NCBI GenBank assembly: GCA_029945855.1
Contig: JAQSDJ010000074.1
Span: forward strand, 1 to 48,344
Direction of reading: 5' to 3'
Origin: Lacunisphaera sp.
GTDB taxonomy: Bacteria; Verrucomicrobiota; Verrucomicrobiia; Opitutales; Opitutaceae
Length of the DNA: 48,344 bases
Under the pieces are notes generated by a model. That model had not been told where the DNA came from, searched no databases, and saw only the letters and a list, made by a program, of their open reading frames with translations. Position numbers and translations under genes: made by a program. Numbering within the stretch: position 1 is the first letter of the stretch; every line of letters begins with the position of its first letter. Shown here piece by piece: positions 1-9,099 of this stretch.

Positions 1-269
1 GCGCGCTGATTGGCCACCAAGTCATGCTGGCTGGAGCCCGGATTCAGGGTCTGCCAGATGGCCGGGGTGACGCTGGCCCCGACCGGGCCGGACGAAGCGG
101 CCGGGGCGGGTTTCGCCGGCGTGGCCGGAGCAACCCCGGAGGTTTGGGTCGAGGCGGCAACCGCCGCCGCGGGTTGATCACCGGTCGGGGCCGGACGCCG
201 GGCGAAAAAAACCAGCGCGGCATTGCCGGCCAGCGAGAGCAACAGCAGGGGAACAAGCAGGGTTTTCAT
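1..269 (-). CDS. Partial membrane-anchored or exported protein, N-terminus only
   Basis: An open frame runs from an ATG at 269 off the left edge of the window (89 codons visible, no stop). It begins MKTLLVPLLLLSLAGNAALV, a signal peptide or N-terminal membrane anchor, and continues into an Ala/Pro/Thr-rich linker to about residue 65. After that a more ordered stretch starts (PAIWQTLNPGSS). It follows the GH13 gene on the same strand with about 157 bases between. I do not recognise the family. Anchor plus Pro/Ala linker suggests a periplasmic domain tethered to the inner membrane, but the body of the protein lies outside the window. Confidence 0.6.
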   Translation of the reverse strand, partial: MKTLLVPLLLLSLAGNAALVFFARRPAPTGDQPAAAVAASTQTSGVAPATPAKPAPAASSGPVGASVTPAIWQTLNPGSSQHDLVANQR

Positions 270-350
270 GTGGAATAACAACCAATGGCCCGTGGGCGCA
301 CGCTAGGCGTGGACCGCGGCCCGGCAAGACTTGTCGCCAAGGCCCAAGCA

Positions 351-378
351 AAGGCGCGGCCCTCGTGGACCGCGCCTT
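351..378 (-). terminator. Hairpin between the GH13 gene and the partial gene
   Basis: A perfect 9-bp inverted repeat (aaggcgcgg / ccgcgcctt) lies about 50 bases downstream of the GH13 stop. On the minus strand it is followed by only a weak T-rich stretch, so it may be a terminator or just a stable intergenic hairpin. Confidence 0.4.
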
Positions 379-426
379 CGGTTACCTTGCTCCGTCCGGG
401 CCGCCCCGAACCCGGACCAAGGAAGA

Positions 427-2907
427 TCAGGGTGATTTCGCTCCGTCCGGGCCAGCCGGCGCCAATGCGACCGTGCATTCAGCGCTGATCGTCGTGCCGG
501 CGAGGTTGCGCACGAGCACGCGGTAGCTGCCGGCGGTGGCGGGCGCGGCCGGGAAGGTAAGCGTCGCCGCGGTCGCCCCCGCCACCTCCTCGCCGTTGCG
601 CAGCCACTGGTATTCCAGCGGTCCCGTGCCCTCGGCCGTGACGCGCAGGGTGACCGGTTGGTCCACGCGCGCATCGACCGGAGTGGGCGCCGCGGTGATC
701 ACCGGCACCTGGGCGCCGACGATGCCGGTGGGCACCTCCTTGGAAGTGATGACGAGACCGGTCGCCCGGGCGCTGGCCTGTTGGCCCCGGAGATCGTTGT
801 AGGTGGCCGTCAGGGTGAAGGGCTCGCCGGGCGCGAGGTCGTTCGGCGGAGACCAGAAGACCCGGTAGGGCGCCGCGTCATCCGTGCCCAGGTATTCCAG
901 CTGGTCGGGGTGCGCCGCCCGGGTGAGGGCGAACGTGACTTCGCCGAAACCATCGCCCCCGCTCACGTCCGCGCGGAGCTCGACCCGCGAGGGAAAAACC
1001 AGGCCGTCGATTTCGCGCTTGGTGAACTTCAGGCCGGCGCCGGCCGCGGGAGTGACCAAGGCGAGGTGAGGGGCGGAAACGGAACCCAGCGGGGTCTGGG
1101 CCCGCCAGAGGCCGAAGGACAGCGGCCCGAGCGTGACCGGGGCGCGGTTCTCGGCATCGACCACCAGCGACGCCACCCCGGCGTTTTCCGGGGAGAGAAA
1201 CAGGGAATGGAACGAAGCGCCCGCCGGCTGGCTCGTCGGGACAGCCACCGTGACGGACTGGGTGCGGGAGCCGTTGAAGACGGCCAGGTATTCCACGCGC
1301 TCGTGGCGGTCGATCCGCGAGAAGGCAAAGACATCCTGGTTGCTCGTCACGCGGGGCAGCATGGCGCCGGTGCGGAGGGCCGGGTGGGCGGCGCGCAGCG
1401 CCGTCAGCCGCGAGAACAGGCGGTAAAAGGGATGCTGCGGGTCGAACTTGTCGTCCGCGCCCGTGCGGGTGGTGCCGAGCAACGGGGCGTCGCGGAAGGC
1501 CGGGGCCTGCGCGGCGAACATGTCCTCGCGGGCCTGCATGTCGTTGCCGCCGCGGCCGATCATGCCCTGCTCGTCACCATAATAAATGACCGGCTGGCCG
1601 CGGGAGAAGAAGAGCAGGCCGTGGCCCAGGGCCACGAGCCGGCTGAGCAACGCGGGTGACGCGCCGGGATTGTCCAGCTGCAGAAAATAGCCGAAGCGGC
1701 CGGCGTCGTGGTTGCCCAGGAAGGTGGTGGTGGAATGGACGTTGCTGTCGTGGTCCGTGTAATAGTCGTCGCGCAGGAAGAAGTCGGCGAGCGCGGCGCT
1801 CGAGCCGGCCTGGGAGACGTAGCGGCGGGCGGCGGCAAAAAAGCCGAAGTCGATCGTCGTGTCGTAGGTCAACCCGCCGGTGGAGAACGCGCTCAGCACG
1901 GCGGGATTGCCCTCCTCGTTGTAGACCTCGCCGAATTGCAGGAAACCGGGCCGGCCCAGTGCGCGGGCGCGGGCCCGGATGGCGGGGATGAAGGCCTGCC
2001 AGAACTCGTTGTTCACATGCCGGGTGGTGTCGATGCGGTAGCCGTCGACGCCGGTTTCGAGCCACGCGGTGAAAATGTCGATGAAGCCCCGGACCACCCG
2101 GGGATGTTCCGTAAAGGGATCGTCGAGGCCGACGAAGTCGCCGTGGGTGGAGCTTTCGCCCTGAAACGTGGAGTCGCCGCGGTTGTGGTAGAGGGTGACG
2201 TCGTTGAGCCAGGCGGGGTGCTTGAGGTTCTTCTCGGCCGCCGGCACGAACGGGCGGTTGGGAAAACTTTTCTCCGCGGAGAGCGCCGGGAAGGCCGCGG
2301 GATCATTCAAGCCGTTGAAGGCGACGGCGCGCTCGTCGAAGGGCTGGCCGGCGGCATCGCGGTAGGGCGCGACCGACTTCGGCACGTAGGCGTAATTGCC
2401 GCCCTCGAACTGGATGACATCGGCCGTATGGTTGGTGATGATGTCCATGTAGACGCGCAGGCCGCGGGCATGCGCCTGGCGCACGAGTTCGCTGAATTCC
2501 TCGTTCGAACCCAGGTGCGGGTCCATCTGCAGAAAATCCGTGATCCAGTAGCCGTGATACCCCGCGGTGCCCTTTTGCATGGGTTTGTTCTTCAGCGGCG
2601 GGGTCAGCCAGACGGAGGTGACGCCCAGGTTCTTGAGGTAATCCAAGCGGGCGGTCAGGCCGGCGAAGTCACCGCCATGGTAATGGCTGATTTTGGCCGG
2701 GTTGAAGCCGTGTTCATCCGGTCCGCCCGGGACGCCGCCGGTGTCGTTCGCGGTGTTCCCGTTGGCAAAGCGGTCGGTGAGCACGAAATAAAACGTCTGC
2801 CCGGCGCCCGGATGGGTGAAACGGGGCACGCTCACGGCCGGCTGGGCGCGGGCCAGCGTCAGCAGGACGGCGAACAGGCAGGCAAGACGGACGAAGGAGG
2901 GTATCAT
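427..2907 (-). CDS. Secreted GH13 alpha-amylase-family enzyme with C-terminal Ig-like domain
   Basis: Predicted 826-residue exported glycoside hydrolase acting on alpha-glucans. The ATG at 2907 gives a clear signal peptide (MIPSFVRLACLFAVLLTLARA, cleaved before QPAVS); the frame is open further upstream, but that part lies in the divergent promoter region and reads as non-protein. The GH13 barrel shows region I (DIITNH), region II with the nucleophile Asp (GVDGYRIDTTRHV), region III with the acid/base Glu (FGEVYN) and region IV (FLGNHDAGRF). After the barrel come a beta-sandwich C-domain, an Ig-like stretch, and a final Ig-like domain (GPLEYQWLRNG ... AGSYRVLVRN) of the kind often appended to verrucomicrobial secreted enzymes. 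It is divergent from the TonB receptor, so it probably makes the oligosaccharides that the receptor imports. Exact substrate is not shown by sequence. Confidence 0.92.
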   Translation of the reverse strand: MIPSFVRLACLFAVLLTLARAQPAVSVPRFTHPGAGQTFYFVLTDRFANGNTANDTGGVPGGPDEHGFNPAKISHYHGGDFAGLTARLDYLKNLGVTSVWLTPPLKNKPMQKGTAGYHGYWITDFLQMDPHLGSNEEFSELVRQAHARGLRVYMDIITNHTADVIQFEGGNYAYVPKSVAPYRDAAGQPFDERAVAFNGLNDPAAFPALSAEKSFPNRPFVPAAEKNLKHPAWLNDVTLYHNRGDSTFQGESSTHGDFVGLDDPFTEHPRVVRGFIDIFTAWLETGVDGYRIDTTRHVNNEFWQAFIPAIRARARALGRPGFLQFGEVYNEEGNPAVLSAFSTGGLTYDTTIDFGFFAAARRYVSQAGSSAALADFFLRDDYYTDHDSNVHSTTTFLGNHDAGRFGYFLQLDNPGASPALLSRLVALGHGLLFFSRGQPVIYYGDEQGMIGRGGNDMQAREDMFAAQAPAFRDAPLLGTTRTGADDKFDPQHPFYRLFSRLTALRAAHPALRTGAMLPRVTSNQDVFAFSRIDRHERVEYLAVFNGSRTQSVTVAVPTSQPAGASFHSLFLSPENAGVASLVVDAENRAPVTLGPLSFGLWRAQTPLGSVSAPHLALVTPAAGAGLKFTKREIDGLVFPSRVELRADVSGGDGFGEVTFALTRAAHPDQLEYLGTDDAAPYRVFWSPPNDLAPGEPFTLTATYNDLRGQQASARATGLVITSKEVPTGIVGAQVPVITAAPTPVDARVDQPVTLRVTAEGTGPLEYQWLRNGEEVAGATAATLTFPAAPATAGSYRVLVRNLAGTTISAECTVALAPAGPDGAKSP

Positions 2908-3280
2908 GGGGTGAAGGCAAAAATGATCGCCCGCACCGGGATCGTCAAACGGCGGGCCCGGGAGAAGTCTTGCTTGGCCGGGACAAAACCTAGGTCGGGC
3001 CGGAAAAATCCGCCCGCCCGCCGCCGGCGAAAATTTCGCGCCCGGACGGATTGCCGGAGGCGTTTCCCCTCTGAAAAACGGCCGGATCACAAAAGCCGGG
3101 TGGCGGGCCGCCCCACCCGCCGGCACGGGCCCCGACCTAAGAGTTGTCCGAGCCATCGCGGTTTTATGGGAGGTTTGCCGATGGCGCCGCCGGGAGCGCG
3201 TGGCAGAAATTAACCCCACACACGGAGCACCCCTGGCTCCCGCCAACCCCGTTTGATTCCCCAAACCCTGAGCGACACCC
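2908..3280. promoter_or_regulatory. Divergent intergenic region, GH13 amylase / TonB receptor
   Basis: 373 bases without a gene that must hold the promoters for both divergent genes. Visible structure: inverted ends TAGGTCGGG (2991-2999) and CCCGACCTA (3131-3139), which resemble the GTAG-GTCGGG repeats at 33457 and 47732 with a changed first base. I see no convincing -35/-10 pair and no clear Shine-Dalgarno sequence before either start. Confidence 0.45.
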
Positions 3281-6055
3281 ATGCAAACCATGAATTCTAT
3301 CCCTCGTTTCACCCGTAGCGCGACCCTCGTCGCCGCTATGGTGTTTACCGGCGCGCTGGCGCAAGCCCAGCAGACTGATCCGGCACCCGCCAAACCCGCC
3401 ACCACCGACGAGGTCGTCGTGCTGGAAAAATACACCGTCACATCGGGTTTCGCGGGCAGCCTCGCGGCCGCGGCCGAGATGAAGCAGAAGCAGAAGGTCA
3501 TCACGGAGGTCATCGCCTCCGAGGACATCGGCAAGCTGCCCGACATCTCCATCGCCGACGCGCTCACCCGCCTGACCGGCCTGACCACCCAGCGTTCCAA
3601 CGGCCGCAGCCAGGCCATCAGCATCCGCGGCCTGACCGGCGACTTCAGCACCGGCCTCCTCAACGGCCGCGAGCAGGTCTCCACCGGCATGAACCGCGCG
3701 GTCGAGTTCGACCAGTATCCCGCCGACCTGCTCAGCGAGGTCGTCGTCTACAAGACCGCCTCGCCCAGCCTCATCGGCCAGGGTTTGGCCGGTTCCATCG
3801 ACCTGCGCACCGTGCGCCCGCTGGAAAAATCCGGCCGCGTCGTCGCCGTCAACGGCTACTACGAGTGGAACGAGCTCGGCGCCCTGACCCCCAGCGCTAA
3901 GTCCACCGGCAACCGTTTCAACTTCTCCTACATCGACCAGCTCGCCGACGGCAAGGTGGGCATCGCGCTCGGTTACTCGCATTCGAGCAAGCCCTTCGCC
4001 GGCCAGCAGTTCCAGGCCTGGGGTTATCCCACCGACGCCGCGGGCAACTTCGCGCTCGGCGGCATGAAGCCCTACGTGCGCAACAGCGTGCTCGACCGCG
4101 ACGGCTTCATGGGCGTGTTCGAATACAAGCCCAACGACAACATCCACAGCATCGTGGACATCTACTACTCCAAGTTTGAGGAGAACCAGAACCTGCGCGG
4201 CATGGAAGTGCCGCTGGCCTTCTGGAGCTCCGCGGTCCTCCAGCCCGGCTACACCACCAGCGGCGGACTCATCACCAACGCCACGCTCACCAATGTCCAG
4301 CCCATCGTCCGCAACGACGTCTTCAAGCGCACCGACAAGCCGATCGCCATCGGCTGGAACCTGGTCATGGGCAAGAAATCCGACTGGCCCGTCACCCTTG
4401 ACGCGAGCTACTCGAAGGTCGCCCGCGAGGACTTCAATCTCGAGCTCTGGGCCGGCATCGGCTCGCTCGGCACCCCGTTCACCACGGCCGACACGATGAC
4501 GGTCAAGCTGACCCCCGGCGGGATCCCGGTCGTCACGCCCACGAAGAACTACGCGGACGCCTCCATCCTGAAGATCAGCGACCCGCAGGGCTGGCAGTCC
4601 TGGAAATTCCCCGCCACCGGCGCGCCCGGCTACTACAAGGGTTTCCAGTCCAAGGATGAGATCGGCCAGTTCAAGCTCTCCACCCGCCATGAACTCCCGC
4701 GCTTCTTCGAGGCCGTCGAGGTCGGCGTCAGCTACACCGACCGCTACAAGAAGGACGGCGAGAATCCCTCCGGCTTCCCGGTCCTGAAGAGCGGCGCCGC
4801 CACCGCGGCGATGCCGGCCTCGGTCGGCACGACCGACTTCAGCTACGTCGGCATCGGCCCGATCTACGCCTTCGACCCGCTCGCCTACTTCAACTCGGGC
4901 GCCTTCACCCTCGTGGGCAACGACGGCACCGACTTCATCGCCCGCCGCTTCCAGGTGCGCGAGAAGGTCACCCAGCTCTACGCGCAGTTCGACATCAACA
5001 CCAAGGCCGGCAAGGTCCCGGTCACGGGCAACATCGGCTTCCGCATCATCGGCACGGACCAGTCCTCCAAGGGGCTCTCCGCCAACGGCAATACCGTGAA
5101 CGTGGTCGAGGACGGCGACACCTACACGCAGTTCTCGCCCAGCCTGAACCTCAACTTCGAGCTCTCGGAGCGGAGCGTCATGCGCTTCAGCCTCGCCCGG
5201 CAGATCGCCCGGCCCCGCATGTATGACATGCGCGCCTCGCGCACCTGGGGCTACGACCCGACGAAGGCGACTTCAACCGACCTCACGCAGGGCCCGTGGA
5301 GCGGCGGCGGTGGCAACAGCGCCCTCCGTCCCTGGGTGGCCGACTCGGTGGACCTCTCCTACGAGCATTATTTCAAGGGCAACAAGGGCTACGTGGCCGT
5401 GGCCGGCTTCGCCAAGAAGCTGCGCAACTTCATCTACGAGCAGAGTGCGCTGGCCGACTTCACCGGCTACCCGGTCTCCGGCGGCACCAACCCCGCCCTC
5501 CTGCAGGGCGTCGTCTCGCAGCCGATGAACGGCGACGGCGGCAACATCAAGGGCCTCGAGTTCACGCTCTCGCTCGCCAGCGAGATGATCAACGAGAACA
5601 TCCGCGGCTTCGGCGTGGTGGTCGGCGGCGCGCTGACCAAGAGCAGCATCAAGCCCTGGGGCCCGACCGGCGGTGACGCCCCGATCGGCGGCCTCTCCGA
5701 GAAGGTCGCCAACGTCACGGTCTATTACGAGCGCCACGGCTTCTCCGCCCGCGTGAGCAACCGCTATCGCTCCGAGAACCGCCAATACATCACCACGTTC
5801 GGCGTGCCGAGCCCGAGCGGCGACGTGAACCCCAACGGCGGCTTCGCCATGGCGCAGCCCGAGAGCGTGATGGACGCCCAGGTCAGCTACACCTTCGACA
5901 AGAACAGCCGCATGAAGAACCTCTCGATCTTCCTGCAGGGCTACAACCTGACCAACGAGCCGCTCGTCACCTACAACAACGACGATCCGCGCCAGGTCAT
6001 CAACTACCAGAAATACGGCGCGTCCTACTCTTTCGGCGCGGCCTACAAGTTCTAA
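3281..6055 (+). CDS. TonB-dependent outer-membrane receptor (TIGR01782-like), probable maltodextrin uptake
   Basis: 924-residue outer-membrane receptor that would use TonB/ExbBD energy to import a substrate. Signal peptide to about residue 33 (ending ALAQAQ); a second in-frame ATG at 3290 (MNSIPRF) is an equally plausible start. The plug domain is visible (ITEVIASEDIGKLPDISIAD, ALTRLTGLTTQRSNGRSQ, ISIRGL, EVVVYKTASPSLIGQGLAGS) and the rest is a beta-barrel ending in an aromatic C-terminus (SYSFGAAYKF), as expected for BAM recognition. The plug resembles the Caulobacter/Xanthomonas TIGR01782 group, which includes maltodextrin receptors such as Caulobacter MalA. No SusD partner is adjacent, so this is not a Bacteroidetes SusCD pair. 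Substrate is inferred from the flanking amylases and malQ. Confidence 0.93.
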   Translation: MQTMNSIPRFTRSATLVAAMVFTGALAQAQQTDPAPAKPATTDEVVVLEKYTVTSGFAGSLAAAAEMKQKQKVITEVIASEDIGKLPDISIADALTRLTGLTTQRSNGRSQAISIRGLTGDFSTGLLNGREQVSTGMNRAVEFDQYPADLLSEVVVYKTASPSLIGQGLAGSIDLRTVRPLEKSGRVVAVNGYYEWNELGALTPSAKSTGNRFNFSYIDQLADGKVGIALGYSHSSKPFAGQQFQAWGYPTDAAGNFALGGMKPYVRNSVLDRDGFMGVFEYKPNDNIHSIVDIYYSKFEENQNLRGMEVPLAFWSSAVLQPGYTTSGGLITNATLTNVQPIVRNDVFKRTDKPIAIGWNLVMGKKSDWPVTLDASYSKVAREDFNLELWAGIGSLGTPFTTADTMTVKLTPGGIPVVTPTKNYADASILKISDPQGWQSWKFPATGAPGYYKGFQSKDEIGQFKLSTRHELPRFFEAVEVGVSYTDRYKKDGENPSGFPVLKSGAATAAMPASVGTTDFSYVGIGPIYAFDPLAYFNSGAFTLVGNDGTDFIARRFQVREKVTQLYAQFDINTKAGKVPVTGNIGFRIIGTDQSSKGLSANGNTVNVVEDGDTYTQFSPSLNLNFELSERSVMRFSLARQIARPRMYDMRASRTWGYDPTKATSTDLTQGPWSGGGGNSALRPWVADSVDLSYEHYFKGNKGYVAVAGFAKKLRNFIYEQSALADFTGYPVSGGTNPALLQGVVSQPMNGDGGNIKGLEFTLSLASEMINENIRGFGVVVGGALTKSSIKPWGPTGGDAPIGGLSEKVANVTVYYERHGFSARVSNRYRSENRQYITTFGVPSPSGDVNPNGGFAMAQPESVMDAQVSYTFDKNSRMKNLSIFLQGYNLTNEPLVTYNNDDPRQVINYQKYGASYSFGAAYKF

Positions 6056-6086
6056 CCCGGGATCGTCATCCCGCATCGTTCGCCTG

Positions 6087-6123
6087 GCGGCCATCAGACT
6101 TTCCCTCTGATGGCCGCTTTTTT
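6087..6123 (+). terminator. Rho-independent terminator after the TonB receptor
   Basis: A perfect 12-bp stem (gcggccatcaga / tctgatggccgc) with a short loop is followed directly by six T residues, 32 bases after the receptor stop codon. It should separate the receptor transcript from malQ downstream. Confidence 0.93.
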
Positions 6124-6201
6124 CCCGGTCCCGGCGGCCGCCGTGGCCGTCTCTTCCCGGGCTGCGGCCCGCGCCCTCTCTTTTATTGCCCCCTCCGCCC
6201 G

Positions 6202-7770
6202 ATGAACCGTCCCTCCTCCCCCTGGCTCACCACCCGCACCGCGGGCGTGCTCGCGCACGTCTCCTCGCTGCCCGGGGACTACGGCATCGGCAACCTCGGG
6301 CCCGGCGCGCGCGCCTTTGTTGATTTCCTCGCGGCGGCCCGGGTCCGCCACTGGCAGATCTGTCCCGTCGGCCCGACCGGCTACGGCGACTCCCCGTATC
6401 AGCTTTTTTCGAGCAACGCGGGCAACCCCTACTTCATCGACCTGGGCGAGCTGCAGGCCGCCGGCCTCCTCACCGCGGCGGAACTGGCTCCCCTGCGCCG
6501 GTTGCCCGCCGGACACGCGGACTACGGGCGGCTCTATGAGACATTCTGGGCCGTGCTTGCCCTGGCCCATGACCGCTTCACCGCCGACGGCGGCGACGGG
6601 ATCGAGGGCTGCGGTTCGCTGAAAGCATTCAGCCGCGAGCACGCCGGCTGGCTCGAGCCCTTCGCCGATTTCATGGCGCTGAAGGCCCATTTCGGCGGCT
6701 ATGCCTGGACCCTCTGGCCGGAGAAATACCGCCGGTGGGCGCCCGGCCTCCACGCCACCCTCCCCGCCCCCGTGCGGCTGGAAGCGGCGCGGCACGTTTT
6801 TTATCAATACGTCTTCTTCGCCCAATGGACGCGCCTGCGCCGCTACGCCGCGGAGCGCGGCGTCAGCATCATCGGCGACGTGCCGATCTTCGTCGCGCTG
6901 GACAGCGCCGACACCTGGCGGAACCGCGCCGTCTTCCAGCTCGATGCCGCCGGCCGGCCGCGGGCGGTGGCCGGCGTGCCGCCGGATTATTTCTCCGCCC
7001 TCGGCCAGCTTTGGGGCAATCCGCTGTATAACTGGAAGCACCAGGCCCGCACCGGCTATGCCTGGTGGATCGCCCGCCTCCGCGCCGCCTTCGAGCTCTA
7101 CGATGTCGTCCGCCTCGACCACTTCCGCGGCTTCGACACCTACTGGGAGATTTCCGCCGACGCGGCCGACGCCCGCCAGGGCACCTGGCGCAAGGGCCCG
7201 GGCCTGGCCTTCTTCAAGGCCGTCCGCAAGGCCCTCCCCGCCGCCCGGATCATCGCGGAGGACCTCGGCTACATCGGGCCCGAGGTGGTGGCGCTGCGCC
7301 GGGCCGCCGGCCTGCCGGGCATGAAGATCCTGCAGTTCGCCTACGGCCACGACGCCAACAACGTGAACCTGCCCCATTTCTACCCGCCCGACAGCGTCGC
7401 CTACACCGGCACGCACGACAACCTCACCACCCGCGGCTGGTTGGAGGGCCTGCAGCCGGCGGAAGCCGCGCAGGTGGACGATTATTTCCAGCTGGGGGGC
7501 AGCCGCTCCGCCTGGCCGGTCATCCGGGCCGCCCTGGCCACGCCGTCGCGCCTGGCCGTGATCCCGATGCAGGACTTGCTCGACCTGCCGGCCTCGGCCA
7601 CACTGAACCGTCCCGGCACCAACGAGGGCAACTGGCAGTGGCGCTTCACCCCCGCCCAGCTGGCCGGCCTCGCCGGCAAAAAGACCGCCCAACTGCACCA
7701 CTGGATCCAACTCTTCGACCGCACCGGCGACCGCCCCTTCCGCGATTACAGCGAACCCCCGGTCCACTGA
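6202..7770 (+). CDS. malQ: 4-alpha-glucanotransferase (amylomaltase, GH77)
   Basis: 522-residue cytoplasmic enzyme transferring alpha-1,4-glucan segments between maltodextrins, releasing glucose. Length fits GH77. Seen in sequence: N-terminal HVSSLPGDYGIGNLG and WQICPVGPTGYGDSPYQ, typical of amylomaltase; nucleophile region RLDHFRGF; acid/base region IIAEDLG; the third acidic site in YTGTHDN; and SALGQLWGNPLYNW. No signal peptide. It starts 79 bases after the receptor terminator and is followed after 8 bases by the sugar transporter, so malQ, the transporter and the second GH13 gene probably form one operon for maltodextrin use. Confidence 0.96.
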   Translation: MNRPSSPWLTTRTAGVLAHVSSLPGDYGIGNLGPGARAFVDFLAAARVRHWQICPVGPTGYGDSPYQLFSSNAGNPYFIDLGELQAAGLLTAAELAPLRRLPAGHADYGRLYETFWAVLALAHDRFTADGGDGIEGCGSLKAFSREHAGWLEPFADFMALKAHFGGYAWTLWPEKYRRWAPGLHATLPAPVRLEAARHVFYQYVFFAQWTRLRRYAAERGVSIIGDVPIFVALDSADTWRNRAVFQLDAAGRPRAVAGVPPDYFSALGQLWGNPLYNWKHQARTGYAWWIARLRAAFELYDVVRLDHFRGFDTYWEISADAADARQGTWRKGPGLAFFKAVRKALPAARIIAEDLGYIGPEVVALRRAAGLPGMKILQFAYGHDANNVNLPHFYPPDSVAYTGTHDNLTTRGWLEGLQPAEAAQVDDYFQLGGSRSAWPVIRAALATPSRLAVIPMQDLLDLPASATLNRPGTNEGNWQWRFTPAQLAGLAGKKTAQLHHWIQLFDRTGDRPFRDYSEPPVH

Positions 7771-7778
7771 CCGTCCCC

Positions 7779-9086
7779 ATGAGCAATCTGCGTCCGCTTT
7801 CCCTCCCCGCGATCTGGAACATGAGTTTCGGGTTCTTCGGCATCCAGTTCGGCTGGGGCCTGCAGATGGCCAATATGAGCGCCATCTACCAGTATCTCGG
7901 CGCCAGCGAGGGCGACATTCCCCTGCTCTGGCTCGCCGCACCCGTCACGGGCCTGCTCGTGCAGCCGGTCATCGGCTACTACAGCGACCGCACCTGGACG
8001 CGCCTCGGGCGCCGCCGGCCGTATTTCCTCGTTGGCGCCATTTTGGCCAGCCTCGCGCTCATCGCCATGCCCAACTCCACCGGGCTCTGGATGGCCGCGG
8101 GCCTGCTCTGGATTTTGGACGCATCGGTCAACGTCAGTATGGAGCCGTTCCGCGCCTTCGTCGCCGACCTGCTGCCGCCGGCGCAGCGCCAGGTGGGCTT
8201 CGCCATGCAAAGCCTGATGATCGGGCTCGGGGCCGTGACCTCCTCCGCCCTGCCCTGGCTGCTGACTCATTTCGGCCTCGCCACCGGCGCCACGGCGCAG
8301 GGCGGCATCCCCCAGTCGGTGCACATGGCCTTCTACATCGGCGCCGTCGTCTATATCTGTGCGGTCACCTACACCATCGTCACCACCCGGGAGCATCCGC
8401 CCGAGCCGGCGGCGGATCCGGCCGCGGCGCCCGCCCCGGTTTCCTTCTTCAAGGACATCTATGAGGGGATCCTGCAGATGCCGCGGGTCATGCGCCAGCT
8501 GGCGGTGGTGCAGTTCTTCACCTGGCTCGGGTTGTTCTGCATGTGGATCTATTTCACGCCGGCCGTGGCGCGGAACATCTTCGGCGGCGAGCCCGGCTCC
8601 GCCTCCTACCAGGCGGGCGTCGAGTGGGGCGGGGTCTGCTTCGCCACCTACAACGGCACGGCCTTCCTCGTCGCCTTCCTGCTCGTGGCGCTGGCCAAGC
8701 GCGGCGTCGCCGCGAAAACCCTGCACCGCATCGGCCTGCTGTGCGCCGGCGCCGGCCTGGCCTCGGTGGGCCTCGTGCACACCCCCGGGCTGCTGATCCT
8801 CTCCATGGTGGGCGTCGGTATCGGCTGGGCCACCATCCTGTCCATGCCCTACGCCCTGCTCGCGAACGCCATCCCGGCCAAGCAGATGGGTTTCTACATG
8901 GGTGTCTTCAATTTCTTCATCGTGCTCCCGCAGATCCTCGCCGCCACCGTGCTCGGCCCCGTGGTCCAGCACCTGCTCGGCGGCCGGGCCCTGGTCGTCG
9001 TCATCGCCGGCGGCGCGTGCATGATCCTCGCCGCCTTCGCGCTCTCGCGGGTGGACGATCCGTTGGCCGCCTCCCACCAACCTTAG
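7779..9086 (+). CDS. MFS sugar transporter (SLC45/GPH-like), probable maltose or maltodextrin importer
   Basis: 435-residue inner-membrane transporter with about 12 hydrophobic segments. The ATG at 7779 follows malQ by 8 bases; the frame is open upstream, but that would overlap malQ. Motifs: NMSFGFFGIQFGWGLQMAN in TM1, and the loop GYYSDRTWTRLGRRRPY between TM2 and TM3, characteristic of SLC45/GPH-type sucrose and maltose carriers. Such a transporter often sits beside malQ and amylase genes in TonB-dependent maltose systems (for example Caulobacter malY). Role: import across the inner membrane of sugars that the receptor brings into the periplasm. Substrate is inferred from neighbours. Confidence 0.9.
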   Translation: MSNLRPLSLPAIWNMSFGFFGIQFGWGLQMANMSAIYQYLGASEGDIPLLWLAAPVTGLLVQPVIGYYSDRTWTRLGRRRPYFLVGAILASLALIAMPNSTGLWMAAGLLWILDASVNVSMEPFRAFVADLLPPAQRQVGFAMQSLMIGLGAVTSSALPWLLTHFGLATGATAQGGIPQSVHMAFYIGAVVYICAVTYTIVTTREHPPEPAADPAAAPAPVSFFKDIYEGILQMPRVMRQLAVVQFFTWLGLFCMWIYFTPAVARNIFGGEPGSASYQAGVEWGGVCFATYNGTAFLVAFLLVALAKRGVAAKTLHRIGLLCAGAGLASVGLVHTPGLLILSMVGVGIGWATILSMPYALLANAIPAKQMGFYMGVFNFFIVLPQILAATVLGPVVQHLLGGRALVVVIAGGACMILAAFALSRVDDPLAASHQP

Positions 9087-9099
9087 GTTTCCCTCGCCC

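Noticed and set aside
2495-2520. tRNA T-loop-like sequence gttcgaaccc
   Set aside because: It lies inside the amylase coding sequence with no cloverleaf around it.
2908-3690. N-terminal extension of the GH13 amylase
   Set aside because: The frame stays open into the TonB receptor gene, but ATG 2907 starts a perfect signal peptide and the upstream residues are antisense or intergenic.
3164-4690. Long open frame antisense to the TonB receptor
   Set aside because: A high-GC shadow frame, rich in Val/Asp/Gly/Ala repeats with no domain; the receptor on the plus strand is certain.
3281-6055. SusC of a SusCD pair
   Set aside because: No SusD-like lipoprotein is adjacent and the plug matches the TIGR01782 group instead.
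6094-7941. 615-codon frame antisense to malQ
   Set aside because: Composition is typical of antisense frames in GC-rich DNA and it crosses into the transporter gene.
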